Shown one piece after another: positions 11,640 through 21,939 of a stretch of DNA of 64,000 nucleotides (position 1 is the first letter of the stretch; each line of letters opens with the position of its first letter). Made by a program: the position numbers and the translations under genes. The notes beneath the pieces were generated by a model that did not search any database, was not told the origin of the DNA, and saw nothing but the letters and a program-made list of their open reading frames with translations. Origin of the DNA: Magnaporthiopsis rhizophila (Eukaryota; Ascomycota; Sordariomycetes; Magnaporthales; Magnaporthaceae); assembly GCA_003049465.1 (NCBI GenBank), contig PYSS01000020.1:1-64000 (forward strand), given 5' to 3'.

Positions 11640-11665
<26 letters not shown>
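11580..11665. repeat. Poly(A) run of 86 nt with an ambiguous base
   Basis: A run of 59 A, one N at 11639, then 26 A, followed by GAGAAAAGG. The ambiguity inside the homopolymer suggests that the exact length was not resolved in sequencing or assembly. Confidence 0.95.
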
Positions 11666-11672
<7 letters not shown>

Positions 11673-12275
11673 GGTTATATTATGAGATGGGCGGCGTCAC
11701 ACACATGACCGTCGTTGCTACGCCAAGTGGACGCTGCTGGGAGCACGGCTCCCACACCCCATTTTTGGGTGCCCCGACTCCTGCCTCAACTGTGGGCTTT
11801 GCCATGCACCACAGCAACCTCAATTAATCTCCAGCGAGGCAATTGGACACCCAGCACAGTGACGGCGAGACTTGTGCCACCGCGCATGCATTCAACCTGC
11901 CCTTTCCAAGCCCTCCCGGCTGACGCAGTACGGCATATCCGGCTTGGGTGCTCTCTTTTCATTTGTCGTGGGCACACACACAGAAACATGGATGATTTGT
12001 ACGTACCTCCACTTCTAGGAGGGGTGGTGTCCATGTACAAGGGTCAGGGTCATCCATGGGCGGATACCGACTCTTTCCCTCCTGGGACTTGCCCGCCGTC
12101 CCCTCCCCCGCTGTACAGGCCGCCTGACAGACAGACTCTCGGGGAAACGGGCCAAGACTTTGGGACTAGGTACCTTCTGGGCGTGTGCAGATGGGATGAA
12201 AACGCATTAGAAAAAAAAGGGGACTTTCCATGTCGCGCAGCCCGCCCGCAGGAGCACAACAGCTTCGGCCCGGTC

Positions 12276-12281
12276 TGATAA
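12276..12281 (+). promoter_or_regulatory. Candidate GATA-factor site (HGATAR)
   Basis: TGATAA lies about 320 bp upstream of the permease start codon. HGATAR is the core bound by AreA/Nit2-type GATA factors that control fungal nitrogen-source transporters, so the site fits the gene. A single six-base match is expected often by chance. Confidence 0.25.
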
Positions 12282-12601
12282 ATTGACCTTGATACCCACC
12301 TCGCCTCACTCTTTCGTTTCCTTCTCTTCTCTTTCCCCATCGCCTCTCCCCTCCTCGCCTTGAACCTTCGCTCGGTTCTTTCTGCCTTGCTGCTCACGCT
12401 TGGCCGCGACACGCTGAGGGTGTGACACTTGCATCGGCATCGGCGGCTTTTTCCTACGGCGACCGACCACCTTCGCTGTTGGTTGGAGTGACCAACTCTC
12501 GCAGCGAAAAAATCCGGGACGAAGGCTACCGCCTCGAAGGGTCGAGAAACCCAACGACGACCACACCCAAGCCGCCGCCCACAAGGCCCGTCGTCGCCGC
12601 A

Positions 12602-14699
12602 ATGGCCAGCTCGGACAAGGAGACCGGGGTGAATCACCTCGAGGGAGATGTCGAGACCGTGGGCGCCGATAAGGTCGACTCTCACGGCACCCAGGGCGCC
12701 TCGCCCGCCGACTTTGGCTTCAGCCCCGAGGAGGAGAAGGCCATCATCCGCCGCGTCGACATGCGCCTCGTCACCACCGTGGGCTTCATGTACTGCGTCT
12801 CGCTCATGGACCGGACCAACCTGGGCGCCGCCCTCATCGCCGGCATGGACACCGATCTGGGTCTGAACATTGGTAACAGATACGTAAGTAGCAAGAAGCA
12901 GCAACTTGTGGAATCGTGTTCATGCCGCACGCACACCCCCCGAGCTGGCTAGAACCTGGACTGACAAGTAAAAAAAAAAAAAATTGAAGAGCGTCATCAC
13001 GCTGGTCTTCTTCATCACATACACCGTCTTCCAACCGCCATCCACCGTCATCGTCCGCAAAGTCGGCCCGCGCATCCACCTGGGCCTCATCACCCTGCTC
13101 TGGGGCGCTTGCATGGTGGGCATGGGCTTTGTCACCCAGTGGGATGCCATGGCCGGGCTGCGTGTCCTCCTCGGTGTTCTCGAGGCGGGATTCTTCCCCA
13201 GCTGCGTCTATCTGCTTAGCACTTGGTACACTCGCTGTGAGTGGCCGCTCTTGCTCGACATGCTCGATTTTGGCTCCTTGGCATTCACGACTGACAATGT
13301 TGGCCGTGGCCACTTGTAGACGAGGTTGGCAGACGGTACTCGATGTTTTACCTCCTGGGCTGCGTCGCTGCCGCCTTCTCTGGCATCCTGGCTTTTGGTG
13401 TAAGTTGGTTTTCTACAGCCATTACTATCTAAACATTTAGCTCACAGTCGCTGACTGACGAATTGTTGGCAAATCACAGCTTATGCAAATGAAGGGTCTC
13501 GCGGGTCTTAATGGGTATGTGATAGCTGCTAGCCGCTAACACTTTTTGAACACGCCCCCATCATTACATGGGCCAGGCTAACCGTTCTCCTCCAGTTGGC
13601 GTTGGATCTTCATCGTCGAAGGCATTGTCACCTGTCTCCTCGGCATAGCCGGCTACTGGCTGCTCGTCGGCTTCCCGGACTCGAAGCAGAAGAACTGGCG
13701 GTTCCTGGGCGACCGCGAGCGCGCCTGGGTCGTGGCCCGCGTCCAGGAGGACCGCGGCGACGCCAAGGTGCAGCCCTTCTCGTGGGGCGCCTTCCTCGGC
13801 GCCGGCAGGGACTTCAAGATCTGGATGTACGCCCTGATCTTCTTCAACAGCACCACCATCACCTACGCCCTGGCCTACTTCTTGCCAATCATCCTCAACG
13901 CCAGCCTGGGCTTCGACGTCGGCACCTCCCAGTGCCTCGTGGCCCCGCCCTATGTCCTCGCCGGCATCGTCATGATGGCGGGCGCCTGGGTCGGAGACAA
14001 GCACCACATCAGGGGCCCCATCATTGCCGCCAACATGGTGCTCTGCCTCATCGGCCTGCCCATCCTGGGCTTCCACCCGGATCCCAAGGCCCGCTACTTT
14101 GGCGTCTTCCTCGTCACCGCCGGCGCCAACGCAAACATCCCCGCCGTCATGTCGTACCAGGCCAACAACATCCGCGGCCAGTGGAAGCGAGCCTTTTGCA
14201 GCGCCACCCTCGTCGCCATGGGCGGTATTGGCGGCATTGCCGGCAGTCTAGTGTTCCGGTTTGTCCTCCCCATTTCCCTCGGCTCATTGCTTGGTCGGCC
14301 GGCTGGCTACGCAGTCAAGCAGCACCACCATTTCCGTAATTTTTCTACAAAAGCTCTGTAGAGTCGCCATTGTAATTCTTCTAACGTTGTTCCAACCACT
14401 TCTAGAAACCAGGATCGTCCCACCTACCGCCCTGGTCTGTATGCCTGCATAGCGTGCGCGCTGCTCAACATCGTCCTCGTTGGGATCCTCAGCCTCCTGT
14501 TCAAGATCGAGAACGGCAAGGCCGAGAAGGAGGGCAAGGAGCTGGAGGTCAGCCAGGTGAGACTTTTTTTTTTTTTTTTTTTTTTTTTTGCGTTTCTACT
14601 TCGCTTCGCAGCCGCGCGAGATACAACGACAATGGCTAAGCTAGATTGTTTATTCTACAGGGAGAGGACTTCCAACCCGGGTTCCGGTACACGTACTAA
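12602..14699 (+). CDS. MFS anion:cation symporter, Dal5/allantoate permease type
   Basis: Seven exons (12602-12883, 12990-13236, 13320-13399, 13480-13514, 13596-14258, 14406-14556, 14661-14699) join in frame to 498 residues; all six introns are GT-AG. Junctions reconstruct family motifs: NRYSVITLVFFITYTVFQPP, STWYTRYEVGRRYSMFYLLG, GWRWIFIVEG and FRNQDRPTYRPGLY. The order of helices and the GWRWIF.VEG and R.D.P.Y.PG blocks are typical of the ACS family of the major facilitator superfamily that includes yeast Dal5, Tna1 and Vht1. About 12 membrane segments are expected, with a charged N-terminal cytosolic tail. The substrate is probably an organic anion such as allantoate, ureidosuccinate, a vitamin or a small peptide, and cannot be told from sequence. 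Intron 1 ends near a 14-A run and intron 6 contains 26 T, which could trouble automatic gene calling. Confidence 0.88.
14564..14589. repeat. Poly(T) tract inside an intron
   Basis: A run of 26 T lies seven bases after the donor of the last intron of the MFS permease gene (intron 14557-14660). Confidence 0.95.
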
Positions 14700-16047
14700 G
14701 CGGGTCGCTCCACATACCTTCCTTGCTGTAATTATTAGGCCCCGTCGACGCTTTTATCAAATCTAAGGACGACTTATTTGTTCAGCGGCAGAGGCGAAGG
14801 GATACACCATGCCCAATGCCCGAGCGATGTTTGTGTGGTTTGCGACGCGTCTTATCATGCGGACAGCCATGTCCTGTCCATAATCAACACAGTCAATCTA
14901 GCGTGCCATAATTGAGATGGGGATAATACCTTTCCAAAACAACTCATCTGAGTTCCGGATTAATCTACACCTCGAGCTCAACGCCGGGCTGGCTACTCAC
15001 ATCTCTCGGAGGCAGCATCCCTTTTCGCTGCTGGTCAACACGGCTTGTATGTAGGCTGATGAAATATTTTAGAACAGTCTGTCTCTCGGCATGTCATGTC
15101 CCATGCAAGCGTCCCTGCGACTAATTTTACACTTTCCTAGCGCGGCCGACGGCTGCTGACGGGTCAACGCTTTCTGGGCCGTTTCGAACGGGCCCAGCCA
15201 GCTCGGTCCGCCGGACGTTGCACACGGAAATAGGCTTCGGCCTGGTAAGCGCCTATATAGGCCGCGGCCGCCGTCCAACGTTCGAGGCAGGGAGGGGTTG
15301 TGGTTTCACGACGTCAGACAGGAGTAACTAGCGAGGGTTGTGCATATGCATACCTACCTACCTAGGCACGCCTATTGATGCGTGTTCGTATGTATGTGCG
15401 TGTTTGTTTCCAAATATAGATGTAGGACAGGATATGACGACTCGGGGAGGCGGGCTAGGTGACTACCTACCTACCTACCTACCTACCTACCTACCTACCT
15501 ACCTACCTACCTACCTAGGTGTCTCGCAAGGGTGTTCCCTGCTTGGACTGGCGGTGAAGGCACGGTCTCGACGTGTCACGCCGCCGAAGGATAGGATTTG
15601 AGACTCGTGAGACTCGTTCGTGGGAGATGGGCCGTCCGCCTGCCCGAACGATGGGCGATGCGGAGAGCGCAAGTCACTCCCTTCTGGTGTAGTCGATCGC
15701 ACTGGGGGTGATGAGAGAGGTTGCCCGCAGCCGCGATCGACGGACCAAGATACACGCACGACAGACATGGCGTTGACAGAAGACCTCGGCAGGAGACGTT
15801 ATATCGATTTATGCCTTCTCTGTAATGCAGCCCGTCACCTCGCTTCAGGCTGGTAAATACTCTTCAGCCGTTGGCCTTCTTCATTTCATTTCCTTTCCCC
15901 ACGCTATCCAAATCCAACCCAATATCGCAGTACTCCAATGCGTTCTACGCTATAGTAAACCAAAAGGAAATATTTCCAGCATCAGGCGCCCTTGCAACAA
16001 AAAGAACAGGACAGAATAGGAAACGAAGAAAACTCCAAACACCCCAA
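14700..16047. other. Convergent intergenic region between two transporter genes
   Basis: About 1.35 kb separating the 3' ends of the permease (+) and the phosphate transporter (-). It holds the CTAC tetranucleotide repeat (15463-15517), a smaller related run near 15352-15364 and a 22-bp imperfect palindrome at 15175-15196. No gene was recognised. Confidence 0.55.
15463..15517. repeat. (CTAC)n tetranucleotide microsatellite
   Basis: A run of 55 bp of CTAC repeats, nearly 14 units, ending in CCTAGG. A shorter run of the same unit occurs about 100 bp upstream at 15352. Confidence 0.97.
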
Positions 16048-18285
16048 TCATGGGGTGGCAGACTTGGAGGCCCGGGCGCTGGCGGGCACGACGTCCTGGC
16101 TCGAGTCGGACTTGGCGACCACCTCCTCGGTGGGCTCCTCCATGCCGCCGAGCTCCTCGAGCGTCTTGCGGGCCGTCTCGGGGATGAGGAGGGTGGTGAA
16201 GAAGCCGAGGGCCATGATGCAGGCAAAGATCTGCATGATGTGGTTGATCCAGGGGTACAGCCAGCGGGGGTCGGCCTTGGCCAGCTCCTTGTCGGCGCCG
16301 ATGCTCTTGAGCGGGCCGAAGACGACCTGGGCGATGATGGCGCCGAGCTTGCCGGACGCGGCCGAGATGCCGTGCGACGTGGAGCGGTACTTTGTGGGGA
16401 ACACCTCGCCGGGGATGACAAAGGTGGTGCTGTTGGGCCCGCAGTTGAAGAAGAACTGCGCGATGGTGTAGAGCGCCAGCAGCTCGTTGCCCGTCAGGTC
16501 CCAGAACTTGAAGCCGATGACGAAGAAGATGAGGGTCAGGGCGAAGAAGCCGAAGAGCTGCACCGGCTTGCGGCCGACCGTGTCGATGATGCCGGCCGAG
16601 ACCCAGTAGCCGGGCACGGCGCCGGCCAGGACGAGGACGAGGTTGCCGACGGCCGTGTTGTGCATGATGTGGTACATGTTGCCACCGCCCGACCAGCCGA
16701 TGGCGTTCAGGATGATGGGGTTGTTCAGGCCAAGGCCGTAAAAGGCGACGTCCTGGTTGGTTTCGTTTGTGTCAGCTTTGCTTTTCGATTCAAAAGGTCC
16801 GTCACAAAGCGGCTGATGTCAAGGGTGAAAACGTACAAGGAAGAACCACGACAGAGCACAGCCGAGAAGAACCTTGAGGTTCTTCCACTGCTTGTAGTGG
16901 CGAACGAATTCGGCGCGCGACGCCTTGGGGGGCTCGGCGGGCTCGGCGGACGAGCCGTGCAGGAGAGCGTTGGCCTTTTCGGCATCTTTCTCAACATCAA
17001 ACGTGTATCTCGGGGTCTCAGGGATAGTGAGGCGGACTGGGCGAGACGCAAGACAGGTCAGCTGGATTAAGCACCAGGAGTGGACGAGCCATGAACCTCG
17101 CATGCGGTCCCCAGGACGCCAGGACTTACAGTAAAGAGCAATGCTGCCGGGAACGGCACCAAAACCGATAATGATGCGCCACATCCTGTCAGCGGCAGCG
17201 ATGCAGGCTCCATCGGTTGAGCAAGCGGTGGGCGAGCTGGCCCCCTCCAGCTGTGACTTGAAGGCGGCCGTGGTGATGAGCAGCACGAGGGCGGCGCAGA
17301 GCTGGCCGATGCCCTGCATGGCGAAGACGGCGTTCATCATGAAGCCTCGCCACTTGGTGGTAGCAAACTCGGAGGTGATGGTGGCGCTGAGCGGGTAGTC
17401 GCCTCTGTGTAGGGGTCAGAGTCAGCAAGCTGCAGAGGCACTCTCGCCCGATCACAGGGTCAGGAGGGGCCTGCTTACCCGATACCGATGCCCATGACGA
17501 TACGCCAGAAGACCAGGACGCCGACGATGGAGACGCCGGGCGAGCCGGCCGACAGGGCCTGGACGAGGGTGGTGCAAATGATGATGAGAAGCTCAAATCC
17601 GTACTAGAGAACATGGCACCTGTTAGCATAGCCACGTTGCATGCGGGCGATCTTCAAGCAAGTGAGATGTACAATCTTTTTCCTTCCCAGGTAGTCGGCA
17701 ATGACTCCGAAGCCGATCTGGCCGACCATGGTGCCGGTCGAGGTCGAGACCTTGAGGGCCGTGTCGTTGTCGGACGACAGGGTGCCGCCATAATAGACGA
17801 TGCCCAGCAGGCTGGTGATCAGACCAACGGCGAAGATATCGTACTATCCCAGTGACGCGTTAGTACCACTTCAAGGCGGAGGGGTTCAAATGGGGCAATG
17901 CTGAGACGTACGCTGTCCGTCATGAAGCCGATTCCTCCAATGGCGATGGTGCGCACGTGGTACCAGCCAAAGGGGACATTGTCGATCTCGGCCAGGGCCA
18001 GACGACGCCGCTCAGTGGGGTCGGCGATGTGGGCGAACTGGTTACTGTAAGAAACAAGCTCCTGGTTAGTCCCACGGCGCTTTTGGATTGTGACTTGAGA
18101 TACTGTGCGTTCGTCCCATAGATGGGTGGCAGGTAGGTAGGGGACAGGCGCAGGCAGGGAGGGGCCTACTTGTAGTTCTTGAAGGCAGCGTTGCCGCCAG
18201 ACGTCATGGCAAGCTTCTTCTCGACCGCAGCGAGGCGCTCGGCCTCGTCGGCGGAGGCCATCACTCCTCCTGCGCTGGAAGCCAT
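16048..18285 (-). CDS. PHO84: Inorganic phosphate:H+ symporter, Pho84 family
   Basis: Seven exons (18285-18170, 18044-17912, 17843-17673, 17603-17479, 17404-17130, 17036-16837, 16752-16048) join in frame to 574 residues, the usual size for this family. Junctions restore continuous signatures: HVRTIAIGGIGFMTDSYDIF in helix 1, the PHS motif GGDYPLSATITSEF (Asp184 corresponds to the functional Asp178 of yeast Pho84), ALYFRLTIPETPRYTFDVE before the central loop, and DVAFYGLGLNNP. The C-terminal half has FNCGPNSTTFVIPGEVFPT and LIPETARKTLEELGG. It is a plasma-membrane high-affinity phosphate importer by homology (N. crassa pho-5). A CACGTT, a low-affinity site for Pho4/NUC-1-type bHLH factors, occurs about 430 bp upstream at 18714; I found no canonical CACGTG nearby. 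The start ATG precedes a Ser/Ala-rich acidic tail. Confidence 0.94.
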
Positions 18286-20203
18286 CGGCAGCGGCGCGGA
18301 CGGAGCGGGCAAGAACGGCGAGTGGTGGCGGGTGGAAGGGGGCGGGCGTGGGTTGCTGGAGGGAACTGAGGGACGGACGAACAGGAGGGGGCTCTGGATG
18401 CGCAGCAGATGCACCGCTTGGGGAGAGAGAAAGTGAGAGCGACGGATGAGGAGGAGACCAAAAGTGGGCGCGGACCGACAGGAGGAAGGAAGGACACGAC
18501 TAATATACACGCCGAGGCACGACTCTCTCGGTACAGTAGCGGCGGTCCAATGTATTGGGCGTACAGTTAGAAATGGGGGGTTACTCGACCAGGGGGAGGG
18601 GAGGGGTGACTTATTCGAACAAGAAAGTGTGGTACCTCCGGTAGAGGACCGAGAACACGGAAAGTTTACTGGGGGTTAAACCAGCCAGGCCAATCGAAGC
18701 GACGGTGGGGTAGCACGTTTCTCTCTCCCTCTTGCCCCCCGAGTCGAACACAAGCACAAACACAAAAAGGCCCGTGGCAAGCTTTCCTTGTCGAGAGCTT
18801 GACCCCATATAAGCGCGGAGGGACGGTGGGGCCACCAACCCATCATGGGACTTAAGTGCCTGACGCTATACTGTGTGGAAAAAGGAAAAGAACCTAGCAA
18901 AAAAATTAGGAAAAAAGAAAAAAAAAAACGAGACAAGTTCGTCCCGTCTGCCTTGACATTTTGATCGAGGCCGGGGGTCCATAGCTGTCGTCTGAATTCC
19001 CGCTGGCTGGCGGCGGGGCTTAGAAGATAGAGCGTTCTGGCCCGCTTACCAGCAGCAACAGCAACAGCAAGCCTCCCACATTGCTACCTACCTGTGGATA
19101 TATCGGACCGCTCGCGCTTTTGTTCGACCGAAAGATGGTTGATCGGGTGATTCGCCGCAGTGCTGCGCAAGTGGCTGGTCACGCGCCCTCTTGCCTTTTC
19201 CAGACCGTTTTTTTTTTCCTTTTTTTTTTTTCCTGCAACCACCACCAGGGGGCCAAGAAAGGTACCGCACCGCTACTGCGGGAGAGCGGCAGCCAAGGTG
19301 CCAAGCCTTTTAGAGAGTGGTGCGGGAGTTTCTTTTTTGTTTGCCTTTTTGGGCTTGTTCGGGTCGGTGCTGGTTCGTGCTTGCTTTTTTCTTCTTTTCC
19401 TCGGCTAACCAGGGCTATTACCTCGCGTCCCTTGTAATGAGGGGTTGTGCCACCGCTCGAGCAGCATCCAGACGACGTCGTCGTCCTGTTTCCAATGTTG
19501 ATTGATATTCGCTCCTAGCAGCCGTTCACGAGCCACGGACACGAGTACCTAGGTAGGTCCCTACTGCTATCGTCGCAAATGTGGCCTCGCCTCGGCTGTC
19601 ACTGTGTGATGCAGCTCTAACCGATGGTGGATGCAACCCAAAATGCGGTGCCACCACTACCAGCCGGTTCGATCTCACATGTGGGGAAATGCAGATTCTT
19701 TTTTTCCAGCCCCAGAAAAAAGCCGCAACTAAAAAATCGACCAATCAATTCCCGCCATTCCACCACGTTTCAACGTCCATCGCTTTCATTCGCGTCGTCT
19801 TCCCTGTCCGCCATCCACCGCCGCTTGGTCGTCGTGGACCCGTGTTGGCGATCAGTTTCTTCTTACTCGGTTCTTTTTTTCTCCTCCTCTATTTCCTAAC
19901 CGCGGGTAATATTTTCGGGATCCGGCGATATCCTTATGCCCTTTATTATATCCCCCCCTGTTTTTTTTTTTCTTTTTTTCCTTCTTCCTTCAGGTGCTAC
20001 AAACGTCGGGTGGCAAAAGGAGGAGAAGTGGCTGAGAAGGAATCGCTTGGGGCAAAATGACATCATTCGTCTAAACGCGCTCGGTGCACAAGCACGGGCG
20101 CCTGGACCGAATGCCGACAAGCGACTTGGGGCTGGGCTGCCTACCCCGCACCCTCATAGACGCCGCTTTGTGCATCCAAGACCTTAAAGCATCCAATTAG
20201 ACA
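18286..20203. other. Upstream region of PHO84 up to the tRNA gene
   Basis: About 1.9 kb. The first few hundred bases are pyrimidine-rich on the minus strand and are presumably the PHO84 leader and promoter. Several T/A homopolymers (near 18917, 19207, 19220 and 19960) lie further out. No coding gene was recognised. Confidence 0.5.
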
Positions 20204-20300
20204 GACAGCTTGGCCGAGCGGTTAAGGCGGCAGATTTAAGTTTCTTGACACTTGATCTCTGCTCTCGAAAGAGTCGTGAGTTCGAACCTCACAGCTGTCA
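20204..20300 (+). tRNA. tRNA-Leu(UAA) with a short intron
   Basis: The acceptor stem GACAGCT pairs perfectly with AGCTGTC (20293-20299), with discriminator A at 20300. The D-arm/A box reads TGGCCGAGCGGTTAAGGC. The anticodon stem GCAGA pairs with TCTGC; the loop TT-TAA-G gives anticodon UAA, and the block GGCGGCAGA.TTAAG closely resembles yeast tRNA-Leu(UAA). About 16 nt interrupt the loop after position 37, the canonical nuclear tRNA intron position. A class II variable arm (CTC-GAAA-GAG) follows, then the T arm GTGAG-TTCGAAC-CTCAC. Reading the anticodon as AAG would need a mismatched stem, so UAA is preferred. Confidence 0.93.
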
Positions 20301-21939
20301 TATCATGCTTGTCTCATTTGCTTTTGCAGGGCGGGGCTGGGCTTATTCCCATGAGGCTACGTTCGCGATTCACCCCGTTGCTTTCTACTCCTTATTTCAC
20401 TTTTGCGGTATACCCAGCCAGCTTTTTAGATCTTGAGAATCAAAAATACCCAATTGTTTTATTTTTTCTCCTTCTTTTCCGCTCTACCTTTCCGCCCCCA
20501 CTCAGTGGTGAGCATTCACCCCTGTTCGTTTTCGTAATGTCGGGACAGGGCCCTCTTCCACTGCGGCTCTGTGGGCGAAAATGCGCCGAGCCAATCAGAG
20601 CCGATTCCTAAACCACGTTTCTCTTCCCCGTTCTCCCGTCCGCTCTCGGAAGTGAAGCACCATTGTCCGCCATGACGTGGCATGCCCCGATTTCTGCCGC
20701 AATCTCCGCCATTGTTCCAACACGTCCTTCCTCGTCATGCTGCTTGGTTGCTGAGCAATAAATCTCTAACTCGTGCATGACGAAAGCAAAATTCACGAAA
20801 GGGTATAAGGAAACTCGTCCTTGACAAGAAGAAAATTCAAGAAAGGGTGTATAGGAAGTGAGAGGGAAGTCACAAGGAAGGATCCAGGAAAGGACTAGAC
20901 CACGGAATGCCGCGTCGCCATCCATCCTAATTGTCTCAAGCCGCCCAGGCCCAGCAGCCAGGATGGCATCGGAAGCTAAGATCGCCAAGCCGGCCGCGCC
21001 AGCTCGCCATCAACAACAAGCTTTCCCTAGGCGCCCGTTACAGCCCGTTGCAGCCCGTCACTGCACACCACCATCCACCACCCTCCATCGTCCGTCCCGT
21101 CGCCAAGCCCGCGCGGGAGGGAACCCGGAGCACGTGGCTGGGTAGTGTCCCTATCCGTCCCTCACACGCTAGGCAAAAGCAAAGTCCAAGCGGGTGCCAT
21201 GCGTGCGCGTATGGAGGGGGGTGTACCTATCCATGTCACAAATATATGGCCTTTTTGGGTACACTGCATACCGTTGGCAATGACCGGGTTGGATGGCCAC
21301 CGGTCCTATCACTTGCAGGGAACCAAAGCACTCCTGCTTTCAGTGTTGGCATCCAGCGCCTAACCATCCCTGGAATTCTCTTTGCCTGCAACGCCGCCGC
21401 GGGAGCCATCCCGCAGCTTGGAGAAGGGAGTCCTGGCCTCGAGCGCCCCTGGCACAATCAGGCCAATCGGCCAATAAATGTTATCAAGCCCATCAGTAAT
21501 GCGCGCAGGGAGATATGAGGAATTGGATATGGAAGGCACTAGGTAGGGAAATGGGACAGAGGATATAGGACCAAGGTCCACACCCGAGTGCCCATCGTTC
21601 CGCGCATAGTCACAAGTCAATGCCACCATCATAGGATGGAGCCCTGGAAGCACTTTATTGAACTAGGTATCTATCCGGAGCTTTGCACTACCAAGAGATT
21701 TTGAAATGAGCGACTTCCCAGTTAGTTGGGTGCGCGGATTCCTATCCCTAGGATCCACTGATAATGTGCGATGTGACGAGATCGATAGCCTATCGATGTG
21801 AAAAAGATGGTGACTGTTTACCCAGTCCGATATCTCTGCTGATGATGTGCCTGTTCATGCGTGCTCCAAATGGTATGACCACAGCTGCGGCCGGAGACAA
21901 TGAACACATAGAAGTGGTATAGAGTGACGACTAAGGGAC
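20301..21939. other. Intergenic between tRNA-Leu and the Argonaute 3' end
   Basis: About 1.6 kb. No coding gene is supported. The part near 21650-21939 is likely the Argonaute 3' UTR on the minus strand. Confidence 0.5.
21654..21659 (-). terminator. Candidate polyadenylation hexamer of the Argonaute gene
   Basis: AATAAA on the minus strand, about 280 nt beyond the stop codon, is a plausible distance for a fungal 3' UTR. A single hexamer is weak evidence. Confidence 0.3.

Larger units (their letters stand above)
8492..12601. other. 4.1-kb region without a supportable gene
   Basis: Between the divergently oriented SRO7 and MFS permease genes. The open frames are short, overlap on both strands and match no family I know. 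Composition is mixed and not strikingly AT-rich, so there is no obvious sign of RIP-degraded transposon. It contains the poly(A)/N run at 11580 and, near the 3' end, a pyrimidine-rich leader for the permease. An unannotated ncRNA or a lineage-specific multi-exon gene cannot be excluded. Confidence 0.5.

Noticed and set aside
12050..12904. 284-codon minus-strand frame across the permease start
   Set aside because: Overlaps the conserved first exon of the permease and has no family resemblance.
18714..18719. CACGTT as a phosphate-response site for PHO84
   Set aside because: A single low-affinity match 430 bp upstream is expected by chance; mentioned in the gene entry only.
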